A stretch of DNA of 64,000 nt from Sphagnum compactum (GCA_965153455.1 OZ234500.1:7626001-7690000), one strand, 5' to 3'. Positions 24,433 through 36,527 are shown, counted from the stretch's first letter. Numbers and translations are program-made. Notes: generated by a model from the letters alone, not told the origin.

Positions 24433-25140
24433 ATCCTTAAACAAAATCAGGATCCATGAATCCAAATTTAACATTTTTTGGGTTAATTTTTAGCTCTAAC
24501 GGTTCATTCACATCTAAAGTTGTCTAGGTGATATGTGCCTAATTCTTAATTTGTGAATTGTCACTTGTCCACACCTAGTGGTGAACTTACAATCTATAAA
24601 ATCAATTTATAATTAAATGTTATGACAAATGACAATTATCATTTAATGTTAGATCAAACTTTCATAACTGTGAATTACACTATAAATTGAATTGTTAAGC
24701 TACCATTTCAAAATCACATTCTATAATTCGATAATGACTTAACTCCTAGTTTTAGCTCCTTGCATCGCACCCTCACAATCATTCATCACTATGGCATTGT
24801 TCTGTCCATGCTTGCATCATGTATCTTGTATGTTTTCATCATTATGAAGTTACATTGTGAGTATGCTTGTTTGTTTACAACTTGCTTAGCTACTTCATTC
24901 TTGATGCTTGTTATTAAAAGTGCCAAAAAAAATTCTATTTAATCATTACACAAAGAATACATGCTACAACTTGCTTCTGATGGATTGTAATGATGATTCT
25001 ACCCCTACATAAGAAAATCAAGATCTAAGTAAAAATTCATGCAACTCATTTCAAATATTTTCAATTTAGTTTGAACATTCAAATTTGCAATTCAAGTTAC
25101 TAACAATAGAATTGTGATAGATGTTCACACACCTCCTTGG
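24061..25140. other. AT-rich intergenic DNA with a long (TA)n tract at 24392-24429
   Basis: The (TA)n tract is about 38 bases. The rest shows no coding or repeat structure that I can identify. Confidence 0.5.
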
Positions 25141-27150
25141 AGAGTAAAAGGTGATAATGGATAGAAAGGAAGAGGTTTCAAAGTTGTGAAAGGAAAGAAC
25201 AAAAAATCAATTGAAATCATAGATGTTATTGCATTTGATTCAATGTGTGACACACATAGTCGTAAGGCCCATTAGTCTAAGTGAAAATATGAAGAAATTA
25301 TGGTTATACAACCAAAAAACAATGAATATGTCTCAATGTCGGACATGGTTGATCCCCAAGATCGATTTGAAATGGCAACATCAAAATGGAACATAATTAT
25401 AGAGGTGATCAATGCTACAAGACATTCATCCCTTTTGTGCAACGAAGCTACATGTAAAGACAAATGAGGTGTTGTTTCCAGTGACTTCAAAAAAGTGTTC
25501 AACCACATGTCCAAAACATGTAATAACATTATTTATTAGGATTTGATCTTTCAAAAAAAGATTAGTTTTATTCTTCTTTGCCAATATGTAGGAACATGTA
25601 ATGAAATGATTGATGTTTTCTTTGGTGGTCAACTTATATCACATCCTATTTGTGTTTGGGACACCATGGGTGTTGATAATTTTGTTTATATACCACAAAA
25701 ATTGAAGCTTATAGAATGCATTTAAAAAAATGGCCAAGATGTAGAAACAATTGTGATAAAAAAGGAATCCTAACCTTAGCCTAAGGCACAACATCCATCA
25801 AAATTTTCCCCCTATGGAACCTTTATCCTTCCCCAACAAAACAATCCAAGCACTTCACCTTTGGTACAAAAATCATTTTCCTTTGCTCAAGCAATAATTT
25901 GTATTCCTCCTAGTCTTGTACAAAAAAAACAATCTATTAATTTGGAAACATTTATAAAATCTTTGAATGAGATTCTTGCAAAAGATAAAATTAATATGAA
26001 TCTAGAAAATGATTTTGATTCATTTGTTCATAAAGTGAAAACAGCAGAAGAGCAAGGAGTTGGGGCACGCTCCTTGGCTCGCAACACTTTGGAGGGGTAG
26101 AAGGGCGTGCTAAAGCTCCAGGATGGGACTAGGAAGAATAACAAACATCAACTACTCACATGGACCTGCACAAAACCAACACAAGGTGGTTAGTGCATAG
26201 TTGAAGCACTTTTGGTGATAGGACGAGCCGTGGGTAATTCGAACTCACAAGACTCACCATGACCTGGACTTGGGGGAAGCCACGACCTTCCCCCTTATAG
26301 TATACTCTGTGCCTCTCCACGAGGCCCACATCCAAATGGCATTATGTCCCGGGAGTCCCAAAATTGCCAAAAATTGGGTCTCTTACAACTTTGGGGGCCC
26401 ATAACGTTGCGTGCAGGCCTCCGATTGAAATGAGGTCTGAAGCAAAATTGTAGCCCTCATCGAGAGCTTTCCAACGGTATGTTAGATGCCACTTGCACGC
26501 AAGAAAATCTGGTCGATTCCCGACTTTTAGTGATCGGGAGTCAAACTGCCAATTTGACTCCCGACCTTTCTTTTGGCCATAACTTGTGTTTTAGATGTCT
26601 AAATGAGTCAGGCGAACCCATTTTAGACATCTACTTTTCAATAGCTTTTCAATGATATAAAAAAATCTTCAATCCATTGGGTTTTGACCCTCTGCAATTG
26701 CTTTCTGAACATTCGAGAGTCCACCGGGATTCTAACTCCCAAAGTGGGAGTTCCCTTGGGAGTGTGAGGGTCTATTCCCTCACACTCTCTTGCACTCCCG
26801 GGAGCATGCGGCATGGCTCCCGAGTTTCCCTCTTGGCTCGCAACCTTGCAACCCCTTGCTTTTGTCGTGAACCCAAGGCTAGGGTTGCAACATTGCCCAT
26901 GTTGTTGGTCGATTTGTTTTCAGGAACATGGGAACTGTGAAACAAAAATTTTCCATTATGAACATTAATTGTGGAAGATACAAAACATAATATTAAAGTG
27001 GTGGTGGTGAACATTGATAAGATACGATCGACAAAACTTGAAGTTGAAAACCATTGGTCTCAAGCACAAGAAAAATGGTAAGTGCAACAACTTGAATATT
27101 TGAAAGCATATGATGAAAAGTTCAATCTCATGTAGAAATCTATGGTACAA
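25141..27150 (+). pseudogene. decayed Myb/SANT (trihelix)-like protein of a PIF/Harbinger transposon
   Basis: One reading frame can be followed from about 25141 to 26055, with stops at 25162, 25273, 25282, 25465 and 25537 plus later ones. The segment C-K-D-K-stop-G, then SSDFKKVFNH, then Y-stop-DL has the layout of the DNA-binding domain of trihelix and Harbinger-associated Myb-like proteins, with the stops standing where tryptophans are expected. All five early stops are TAG or TGA, consistent with decay of TGG codons. A Pro/Gln-rich linker and a KSLNEIL helix-like part follow. The frame is broken by a foreign segment at 26051-26940; a coding-like tail (VENHWSQAQEKW, then LEYLKAYDEKFN) resumes at about 27000-27140. 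In PIF/Harbinger elements such a protein works with the transposase, whose relic faces it at 28.5-28.9 kb. Confidence 0.55.
26051..26940. mobile_element. GC-richer insertion inside the Myb-like pseudogene, probably a transposon fragment
   Basis: Base content jumps at about 26050 and falls back at about 26940, and the flanking decayed coding frame appears to be split by it. Near the ends are AGCAAGGAGTTG (26051) and, inverted, AGCAAGGGGTTG (26849-26860), a possible short terminal inverted repeat. CTTGGCTCGCAAC occurs near both ends in direct orientation. Internal text on CCCGGGAGTC/GACTCCCGA and ATAACTTGTGTTTTAGATG recalls untranslated or LTR-like plant retroelement sequence. No target-site duplication was found, so the type is unresolved. 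Confidence 0.4.
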
Positions 27151-28079
27151 GATATTTTTTGTGCTTACTCATGGTATGGGGATGGTTTATGCAAAAAACA
27201 AACCAACAACAAGCTACAACCTTATTGCAAATTCTAAGAAGGTAAATTGATCCAATTGAATTTTTCTAAATTACATATTTGATCTTTCTAATGTTGCTAT
27301 TAATTAAAATTGATCATCATACAATTGAACATTTTTACAAATTATTGACATCTTCTTTCTTTTTTGGTGAAAGCATAAAAAGGTAGATTGTTTGGACTAT
27401 CATGATTATAATTTTTTTAGATTGTAGGTGAACTTATGTAAATATCAACATTAACATTGCTAACTTTTTAATTACCCATGTTGCCATAGACTTTACTAAA
27501 AATTGTATTAAAAATTATTGTTGATTTGTTTTTTTAATTGACTCCCAATGAAATTTTGAAATGATGAAATTGCATTTGTCATGCAAAAATTGTGAAAAAT
27601 GTGAACTCCAAAAAATGTCATATGATGTCAAAATAATTATTAAAAAAATGGACTACCATTAAATGAAGAATTTAAAAGTAAGTTGCATTGAAACTTTTTG
27701 ACTGTACAAAAATTCTCATTTAAAAAATTTAAAATGTTGTGATTTTCGTCATTTTTTTTTCCCCATTTCACATTGAAATTTTCAAGCTTTCACATGGAAT
27801 TTTTGATAAATCGCATGTGAAGAGATATTTATAAGTTGACCCACCAATATTTGTGAGAAAAAAGGTGATAATTATAGGATTTATAATGTTGGTAATTATT
27901 ATAACTATAAAAAATTTAGTTCATGTAAAATGTGATTTTTCAAAATGTCAAAAGTGAACCATTTAACCATTTTTTACCCTTTTAGTTTAAACTGGATTTT
28001 TTACAATTTGGAAACAATTGATTCAGTCAATTGATTCAAATATAATTTAAAAACATTATATGCATGTTTTGAAATGATT

Positions 28080-28960
28080 TTTAATTCAAAGTGTTGCGTT
28101 GATTTCTAAGGTAAATTTCAAGTAGTGTTGCATATTGTTGCTTTCCATTTATTTCTTGTCCTTCCATCACAATTAATTGGTCTATCATCATGTCTATGAT
28201 CTCCTTGTCTTGTTTGATGTCTATGGCATTATATTTGCATTTCTTTGAATTGGTTACAAGCTTCAAACATGCATCTTCCTATAACAATTTAAAAATATAT
28301 GGTCCATGTCTATTTCATTTTGACCTAATTTTTTGAAAATGCAATGACATTAATAGGTATGATATTGTAATGATATGGATATCTATTTTCCCATGAATTG
28401 TTTTTAATAAAATTCATGATCTCTAAGGTGGTTTCAAGAATTGGCCTTCTTCTTTTGTGCTTCTTTTACTATTGTCATTCTAGAATTGTTTAATCATGCC
28501 CCTCCTATGGGGAGTCATCGACAAAAAGAAGAGTGGGAAGCCCTATCTCCAAGCAAATACCGTTCAATATCATCATGACAACCTCTTGTTGGAGCAAAAC
28601 GCCCACCATATTGGGCTTTAGAATACAAGCATGATTTGCTAAGAATCCACAAATCATTGAACCTTGGAAGTCCAATGAAAATATTTATAAATTGCTTAAG
28701 GTCAAATAGTACTAATTGACATACAATATTATATCCATTTTATTTGTGGTAGTAATAGTCTTTCAAAACCACTTTACTTAGCTTTGCAATTGTAAAATGA
28801 GTGTCATCAATGGCATTATGAGAACTTGGCAATCCAGAAAAGTCTTGAAAACCTTTTGTTACATTTTGCATTTTTTCATCACTTGGCTAGGAAATGAACT
28901 TTTGAAACACAATGTTGATACCAACAAATGACTTCATGGACCATGAGAAATATTATGGAT
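28080..28960 (-). pseudogene. decayed PIF/Harbinger DDE transposase
   Basis: The transposase cuts and pastes PIF/Harbinger elements. Reading minus, one frame gives FSGLPSSHNAIDDTHFTIAK at about 28850-28790 (first catalytic Asp), then DYYYHK-stop-NGYNIV, FINIFIGLPRFNDLWIL, then DIERYLLGDRASHSS near 28575-28530 (second Asp in LLGD), and NNSRMTIVKEA near 28495-28460 (third acidic residue). These blocks follow the order GAIDGTH, DYYNRKG, YVGWPGS, LLGDSAYP and RMVVENAFGR of the family. Several in-frame TGA or TAG codons and weak ends mark it as dead. A short open stretch at 28081-28266 may be its C-terminal remnant. It points toward the Myb-like relic at 25.1-27.15 kb. Confidence 0.65.
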
Positions 28961-31900
28961 CAACCAATTTGAAACAATTCAAAACATATCAATAAATTTT
29001 CCCTTTGTGCAAAACTTGTATAATACACAAGCCACACGCTTCCATAGGAATTGCCATTATATTTCAAGTGTTTGCTTTTAAAGATATGGCTTTACCTAGT
29101 TAGCAATATCAAAAAAGGTGTGTATAGTTAACCAAAAGTTATGCAAACAATGATCATCTCCATATTTTGTAATAAGAAAATAGAAAATCAAATTGTATTT
29201 CGTAATTTGACCAAATAATCAAGCTTTGTATTGCAAAACCCCAAGGCTGATGCAAGTTTGTGATTGTGAAAACAAATGGATGTATTAAGGAACTACATGT
29301 TTGTCACTATGAAAAAACCCTTTTTTGGTGATTTATTGAGACGCTTAAATTCAAGCACATTGTACAACATTTGTATTACATTGATTAAGAATACAAAAAA
29401 ACATGCAAAAAGATTTGCCATCTTCATCTATAACCGTGGTCCTAATCATAAAAATGGTATAGCTAAAAAATTCAACTGAATAATAATAGATATAATCACT
29501 TAATACGCACAGAAATGTATAAATTATTTTTATTGAAAAACAACAAAAACTTTTTTAAAACAAGCAATTGCAAAGATATTTCATGATGTAATTAAAGAAT
29601 AATATAAATATAAACGTCAAAAAAAATAGACATGAAGACACACCAATGGCTAAACATCAATGGTCCTAACTAAACCTTAAGCTTCTATTTAAATAAACAA
29701 TTTGTCCAATGTGATCAAACGTGCAATACATTTTTGTATAATGGTTAAATACCATCATGTGTAGACAATTAGGTACTTGTTAGTGTTAAATGAATTCTAG
29801 TTTAGCAAGTAAATGGTCAAATGATTTCAAGACATTGGTTGAATCATTGATGTTGAGTTCTAACATTAATCACTCCATACCAATAAGTGTGACTGGTTTA
29901 GAAGAGGCCTTACTCAAAAAGGTGAACGCACTAAATTTGTACATGTTGTTTCATGAAAAGCCCATTGGGGGTCTTTCAAATTGGATACTAATAAGGGAAT
30001 ATGGGGTTATCTATTTTTTGTAAACTTGCCAAACTTTCTATCAAATTGGGTTGTGTTAAAAATATGATGAAATATATCGAACAACAATGCATGTTATTTA
30101 TGTTTGGGAATAGTGGGGGTGGTTAAAGGAGCCATCCATGTTTTCCATACCATCACAACAAAATTTGATAAACAATATGTGATTGATGTTGTGAGGGGAG
30201 TGAGGATGGAAGATAATAGGCCAAATTTTTTTAGGCTTTAAAGTTTTTGCATAAAATATTATAATTCAAGTTTATTTGCACATTTGCCTTTCATTTTGAA
30301 TGAAATTTTTTTCACACTCTATGTGCATCTATTTACTTACTAACCACCTATTATCATACCTAACTTTACAACAAAGGTTACCAAGGTGAACACAAAGTCA
30401 TAATTCCAAAATGTACACTTTTCATCAACAACTTACAATGACATACAATAACACCCTTCGCAACTCACTATATGATACTAGGTTGAAAAAAGGTGCCAAA
30501 AAATGGGAATGTCACGATTACCATGCACTACTTTAATCACATAAGGTATGCTCCGCAAATTTCAAATTTTACCTCTATAGCCTTTAGAAATCTTGTTGTG
30601 GGTTTCAAATGTTTAGGGTTTAGGGTTTAAAAGTTCCTCATCATAATAGAAGTTGTACTCTTAGCCACTCCATTTAGGTTACCACAGATTGTTAGCGTAT
30701 TACCAATGCATAGCCTTGAAAATGACTTGGCAAATATATGTTAATATTGAAATGTCTTCTATCATTGATTTAGCTAATGAAGGACCAAATAACTTGCACA
30801 AATATGTGAAGCGCTGAAATTTAAACTCCCAACTGCTCAAAACATTCTTTCACTACACCTACCAATAAGTTGATTCTTCAAAAAATCTTAGTGTCAATCA
30901 TGTTGTCAACATAGCCTTTCCTTCGGACACCATTTCCCTTGAACAATGAGTATGGCCTTTCATCATCAAGGAGCTACAATTTTGATGCAATATATGTTTA
31001 GGGTAAAGCCCCAAGGTGGGGGGCATTCTCAAAGAAGGGGCTTAGGACTAAGGCTATAGCCAAGTACAACCCCACATTTTGAGAATTTCCCCCAACCATG
31101 GGGTTTATACCCATCATAAGCACGAGGCAAAATTATCATGAACCTAAACATCCATAGATCACAAGGTGTAAGAGGGTTCTTACACTTAATCCTTAAGCGT
31201 GGGAAGCATCTTACACCTATACATAGGCATAATTTCCCTCCCACTGTTAAGGAGGAACATAAACCCTAAACCTAACTCTTTAGCTACTCTTAGCTACTGA
31301 CCTACCTATTATAGGAGGTCAATACAAAGAGGTCCAGACTAAGACCTGTAGCAGCGCTGCTCACAGCCAGTAAATGATTAGCATATCAGCAAACCATCTC
31401 AAAACCTCAACTATAGTTTTCTTCATACATGGTTCTGATTCGATGCTTGATGTTCTCCATGAAATGAGGAGAAATTAACTCTCATGAGAATCGAGAAATC
31501 TCCATTCTCATGATTAAGAAAGCCAAAACAAGGTTTAAACTTTTCCTTGAAGTCAACGAAAGACTTTCATTGACTTCCACATAAGGACTTACAGAACCCG
31601 GAAGAAGCTGGAACAACACAGACACACATGAATTGAAGGAGAAATGTATACAATCATGTTAAGCATTCTATCCCAAAGAATTAATGTTACATCAGTAATG
31701 TATGAAGGGTTTAAACGATTGAAAAGCCTGCCAACATCCCCTGTAGCTGAAAGATTGCTGACATTTCTTTGACAAACCACACAGCTGTAAATCCTTACCT
31801 CTTACATAAAATCATGCCTCTGGTTGACATTCTATTTTGCCTGCAAAAAGTACCAAGAGAAAGAGAGTGAGCAAGAGGATCTCATCTCAATGTCTAATGT

Positions 31901-32033
31901 AGCTGTCAAAGCACTGGAAAGAGCTATGTATGCCCCCCCCACCCCCTGCACGTTTCCAGGTTTTCCAGTAGAGAACCCAGATATGCTGGACAGCTTGACA
32001 CTTTTATGAAAGAAACCCACACAATGCTGTCTC
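28961..32033. other. intergenic DNA with scattered low-copy repeats, no gene recognised
   Basis: AT-rich to about 31.0 kb. It includes GTTTAGGGTTTAGGGTTT at 30611-30628, a short interstitial plant-telomere-type run. From 30995 to 31260 there is a piece with GGGTAAAGCCCC and GGGCTTAGGACTAAGG that resembles pieces near 35.75, 36.23 and 47.35 kb. From 31300 on the DNA is less AT-rich and probably includes the LC8 3' region. Confidence 0.45.
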
Positions 32034-34360
32034 TTAGCCCGACTTAAAAAGGAGCACGGCAACCTGGCCCAGATAGAAGTAGACAAAATGCTTTGTTTCA
32101 TGTGTGACATATGAACCTGCAGTGGAATCAACAATGGTTTGTTCAGAAGGGGCAGTCATGGCACAGATCAAAACGAAGAAGGTTGAACAGACAAATTAAA
32201 CTATGGCAGGATAGGATGTCTTGTTTGGTGAGTGCCCTTTAAAAGTGGAGAAACTTCCTTAATTTGTTGCAATCTCACAGCAAAAAAGCACTACACAAAC
32301 CTGAACTGATATTGGGAAGAAGACTGGCAATTGACAACTCTTTGTACTGGACTTCCTCTAACTGAATGCCCTACTCTCCCTATTCTTGCTCAGCTCAAAA
32401 GTGGAGCCACATCCAATGATGAAGCAAGACCTTGACATTCTTTACAACCCCAGTGCAAATTGTGGCCAAAAACCCAAATGACAAAAAAGCGCCTGAAAAC
32501 ATCAGTGTGCCTATAGGCCACAATTGTGCTAGACAAGTTGATGAGACTGCCACAATCGTGAAAGGACCTTCTAGGACAGCCTGCTGAGGAAGGGAAAGCA
32601 GCCCTTACCAAAGTTCCGGCCAACAATGCAGTGCCATGTTGGGTTGTACTTCTTATCAAACTCTTTCTTGATGTATGCTGCTATATCTTTCTCCACATTG
32701 TACTTGTCCAGTGCCTTCACATTCCAATTTCCAACCCTCACTGCATCAGTGCTTAGAATTGCACAGCCTGTGGTCATCTAAGCAGAAGGTACACCTAAAG
32801 ACAGGATGGTCTAGTGCACTCCAGCTTCCCACCCTGTTTCTATGGCTGATCAGAATTTGTAGAGAATGAAAATCCAGCACCTTGCCTCCTGGAAGCAAGG
32901 AGCTTTACTACTCCCAGTGCTGTACAACTGACAATGACCTCTCTTGACCCTGCTTGTTGGCATTTGTTAGTTCTTGAGTAGACAGACAAGGGCATGGGCC
33001 ACTTTCATCAGCTTTGTAACTAATGCAGACCTAGGGCAGATGAAAACAGCATACTTTGCCATTTCCTTTGACAGGGGACAAAAACTGTAGCATAAAATCT
33101 CAGAACCTAATCAAGTGTCATGAGAACATCTCAGTCCTCTTGCATGATAGGGAGCATTCATGTTGCACCTTTTAGCCTAATTGATATCCTGCTGGGTGCA
33201 AGCCCCAAGAAAGCTGTAGGAACATTGCAGTTTGTGGGGTCAACAAGCCCACAACTTGCAGAAAACTCCATAAGTAGACTCCATATGTCTCATCCTGGAG
33301 GTGTAAGGCTTCGAAATTCCAGGGCAAGTGTAGACAGTTTGCACAAACTGATGAGAAAACATATCAAATACAAGAATGTGATTCTGCAGAACTGGGTGGT
33401 ATGGTAAGAAATCTCAAGACTTGATGTTAGAACACTTTGACATGTAGAGACATGAAGCTAGATGCAAGTCTGAGTGAGCTTGTTGAAACCCATTACTGTG
33501 GATATTGAGCACTTCATCAATCCTTGACAATGGGTTTAGTATCTGCTGGCCACCAATCACCAAGGATTAAGTTATGACTCACAACAGGGAAGAACTAAAC
33601 AGGAAGAAGTGGAAGATGGCACAAAGGCCAGGGAACACAGCAGCCTACTGGAAAACCATTGACATAGGGCATTGTTTCTCTTGCTGCAAGGACAATAGCT
33701 TTCCATTGGAGAGCTGCAATTGTGGTGAAAATATGTAATTACTCATGTGAAGAACTCTAAGAACACATGTTCTCATGAAAAATGGACAGATGTCATTGTA
33801 TGGTCAGTCACAGTTTGACTCACAACTCTTGCAATTGGTCAATGCTTGGCCAGTAGAGCTGTTAGATGACTGTGGGCATAGCTACTTGAAAAAACATAAA
33901 TGAAAGCTGCTGGATCACAAAATCTGTAATCATAGCAGCCTAATGGAAAGATGTCATTACAATACTATCCTTGTTATGAAGTCAGCTCTTCATCAAGGTA
34001 AAAAGGCTATAGTGATGTAGAGCATATTCTACTTCAGAATCCTTTGCCCTCCTTTGTCAAAAGCAAGATTTGTGAGCCAAATCCACAGGATCCTTCACCC
34101 TGCATCTGCCTCCATTATACATTTTGTAACTTCTTTACAAATCTCCAGAGCTAGTACATTATTTGCTAAAAAGAACAAGTTTCGAAGTGGGCGGGAGGGG
34201 GGGTCTTTGTAGAGAGAGTTCACTACACAACAACAGTACTTATACTTACCGCAGTGGCACATTCAATGGCGTCCTGTTGCATGTCTTCTGTCATGTCAGC
34301 ATTTTTAATGATGGCCTTCCTCTCCAAGATCCCAGATTTTTCCACAATCTTCTCTGCCAT
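32034..34360 (-). CDS. dynein light chain LC8 type, three coding exons, 99 aa
   Basis: LC8 is a small dimeric hub that binds short linear motifs and was first known as a dynein subunit. Exons on minus: 34360-34250, 32714-32609, 32116-32034; phases agree. The protein has an 11-residue lead ([11 protein letters not shown]), then the conserved core: [59 protein letters not shown], and the end [14 protein letters not shown]. The core matches the canonical dynein-associated form almost residue for residue. The frame is open upstream of the chosen ATG into LDTS and beyond to an acceptor at about 34387. A second exon starting at an ATG near 34545 (MLENIVRTEE...) could add about 35 residues, so the true N-terminus may be longer. 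The intron between the first two exons holds a MITE-like copy at 33635-33950. The acceptor before 32714 (GTGAAG) lacks a pyrimidine tract but is fixed by homology. Confidence 0.93.
33635..33950 (+). mobile_element. MITE-like element, copy 2 (left end truncated)
   Basis: Same orientation as the copy at 284-547 and opposite to that at 49942-50253. It starts inside the left terminal palindrome (ACAGCAGCCTACTGG), has the internal block TTGACATAGGGC that copy 1 lacks, then GTAATTACTCATGTG, ACACATGTTCTCATGAAAAA, GTCACAGTTTGACTCACA and ends GCAGCCTAATGGAAAG. It lies in the first intron of the LC8 gene. Confidence 0.75.
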
Positions 34361-35720
34361 TGATGTGTCTAGCCCTACTCCACCTGTTGTCTGTCGATAT
34401 AGTATATAAAATATATCCCACTAGGTTGTCGTGACACTCGAAACAAATTACCAACAAAAGACTTGTGCTTCTCACTCATATACAGAGTCCAGACCAGACC
34501 GCAATCCAATGACCTTCTCCTCAGTCCTTACAATATTCTCCAGCATAATCTAAACGGCGAAAAGAGGACACATGAAAAGAGGTGTACCTGACGCAAAGAC
34601 AAGAAAAAAGGGGAATGAAGGAAACCAAAGCAAGGCAGTCAAGTATCTACAATGTACATACATGCATGCATACATGCATACATACCTGTTCAATACACCT
34701 TCCACCGCCGCAATGAAGAAGACACAGCCAGCAATCGACGCTTCCTCCTGCGACTAGGACGGACCAAAATACAGTGCTCATCAGAAGCAGTTCGCAACAA
34801 AAGCAGAAGGAGTCAAGACTAAAGATTGTTTGTCAGAATGAAGACTAAGTTATTACCACAAAACTCTGCAGACTATGACACCGCCAGCGAAGAAAGATAC
34901 AAACAAAAACTGACAGAAACCAGAAGCCTTCCCTCTTCCGCGCGACAAGTGGGGTCATCCTAACCCTCCTCCCGAGCAAGCAAAGATTCCCGCTATCATT
35001 AACCCTCGCAGCAACACTCTCATAATTACGCGAAGGGTCCAACACAGCGCTTCTTACAACGACGACAGAAATGCAAATGCAAAGGGTGGGGGGGGGGGGG
35101 AAACACCGAACGAAACCGAATTAACGCTTCAATCCAACAATAAACAAAAAAAATACAACACAAAACACATGAAACAAAATTCCAGAGAACGAGTAATGAG
35201 AATGACACCTACATAGTACCAACAACTATTGCAACAAAGACAAGAAGCAAATTCTTGGTCCTCTACGCTACAATGGTCTACATACACAACAGCGCCGCTA
35301 ACTGATTTATGACCTCCACCCCGACTGACCGACTGACTGACCGACCGACCTGCAGATAGATGATGCTACAGAATCACCAAAACCAAGCAGCACATTATAG
35401 GAAAAAATGCACACGAAAAGCGTAATTCATTTTGCGAGTAGCAAGAGGATAAGCAAAAGTGGCAAGTACTTACAAGTCTCTCAGCGCTGGTAATGCGGAC
35501 GAGAATCGAGGTGAGAGATTGACAGAGAGAAAGGGAGGGGGGGAGGGGGGAGGGGAGAGAAGGGAGAGAGATGAGAGAAGAGTTGCAAGGCAAGGCAGCT
35601 GCTGTAACTACCCCTTCCTCGCCCCCTGCACGCAAATGCCTTTTGAGCAGCCCTAATGCCGCGCGTGCCCATTCTTTCTGCAAAATATGCGAAGTGGGGT
35701 GCACACGAAAATGAAAACAA
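34361..35720 (-). promoter_or_regulatory. LC8 upstream region, CpG- and purine-rich
   Basis: Less AT-rich than its surroundings. It contains CATACATGCATGCATACATG-like runs at 34655-34685, a G-rich tract at 35083-35100 and a GA/GGGA tract at 35515-35575 on plus. It probably holds the leader exons and promoter of LC8, including the candidate upstream coding exon near 34545-34480. No TATA box could be placed with confidence. Confidence 0.4.
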
Positions 35721-35750
35721 TTTTTGGGGCTCTTTCTGTGATCTTTAGTT

Positions 35751-36090
35751 TTTGTCCATAGAGTCATGTGTAGGATTAAAGCCCTAGGTCTAAGGACCCC
35801 CAAGGCGAGAGCCAAGGTTTGTGCCCCCAATTTTTGTGAAGCCCTCCTCATCCATGGGCTCCAATTGGCATAAAGATCATGACACAAAATATAACATGCC
35901 GCTCTTACTTTTATCCATAGAGTCATGTGTAGGGTAAAGCACTAGGGGTAGGGACCCCAAGGCAAGAGCCGAGGTGTGCGTCCCAAATTTTTGTGAAGCC
36001 GGCCACGGGCTCCAATCGGTCGGCATAAAGATCACGGCGCAAAATGTAACATGCCACTCATACTTTTATCCATAGAGTCATATATTATAA
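35751..36090 (+). repeat. tandem repeat, unit about 157 bp, two copies plus a partial third
   Basis: Copies start at 35751 and 35910 with TTTRTCCATAGAGTCATGTG, followed by GTAGGRTTAAAGC-like, GGGACCCCAAGGC, CCCAATTTTTGTGAAGCC, GGGCTCCAATYGG, GGCATAAAGATCA and AACATGCC. A third start is at 36065 and breaks off. Related text (GTGTAGGGAAAAGCCC) continues at about 36228. Confidence 0.8.
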
Positions 36091-36431
36091 AGATGATAAT
36101 CAACATGACCAATTTTAAGTATATTTTTATCAAAAATAATGTGAAACAACATGTCTTTCTTTTTTAAAAGCTTGCAAAAGACTAATTACATGTCCACCCA
36201 ACCCAAGGTGCGAATTATGGACATTATGTGTAGGGAAAAGCCCAAGGGGCCGGACTTTAGGGGAATAAGGACCCCATTAGGCAAAGCTGAGTGTTGGCTG
36301 GATTCCCATAAAGCCCACCCTTAAGGGCTTTACATAACATAAAAACTACTACCATGGGGTTTTTTTATCAAAATTCTCGTGATACCCGTCAGATATTCAA
36401 AGGGTATCACAAGAAAAAAGAAAGCCAAAAA

Positions 36432-36527
36432 ATGTTCCGAGCATTATGTTTTTCGAAAAGCCTATTCAACATATTAAACTTTGTAAGCCAACTTAGAACT
36501 ACACTATGTGGAAGATCTTCATACCCA
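36432..36527 (+). CDS. candidate first exon of citrate synthase (mitochondrial targeting peptide)
   Basis: From the ATG at 36432 the frame reads MFRALCFSKSLFNIL and, further on, SQLRTTLCGRSSYP. It is rich in Arg, Ser, Leu and Phe and lacks acidic residues, as matrix-targeting peptides do. A donor-like GTAAGCC after 36482 or a weak GTTTCA after 36527 would each leave phase 0, which is the phase needed by the exon at 38264. With 32 residues the full protein would be 467 aa, close to the usual plant length of about 470. There is no homology proof, as targeting peptides are not conserved. Confidence 0.35.

Noticed and set aside
35366-35926. 186-codon minus-strand open frame
   Set aside because: It spans a GA-rich tract and a noncoding tandem repeat, has no recognisable domain, and its peptide reads as low-complexity Ser/Pro/Leu.
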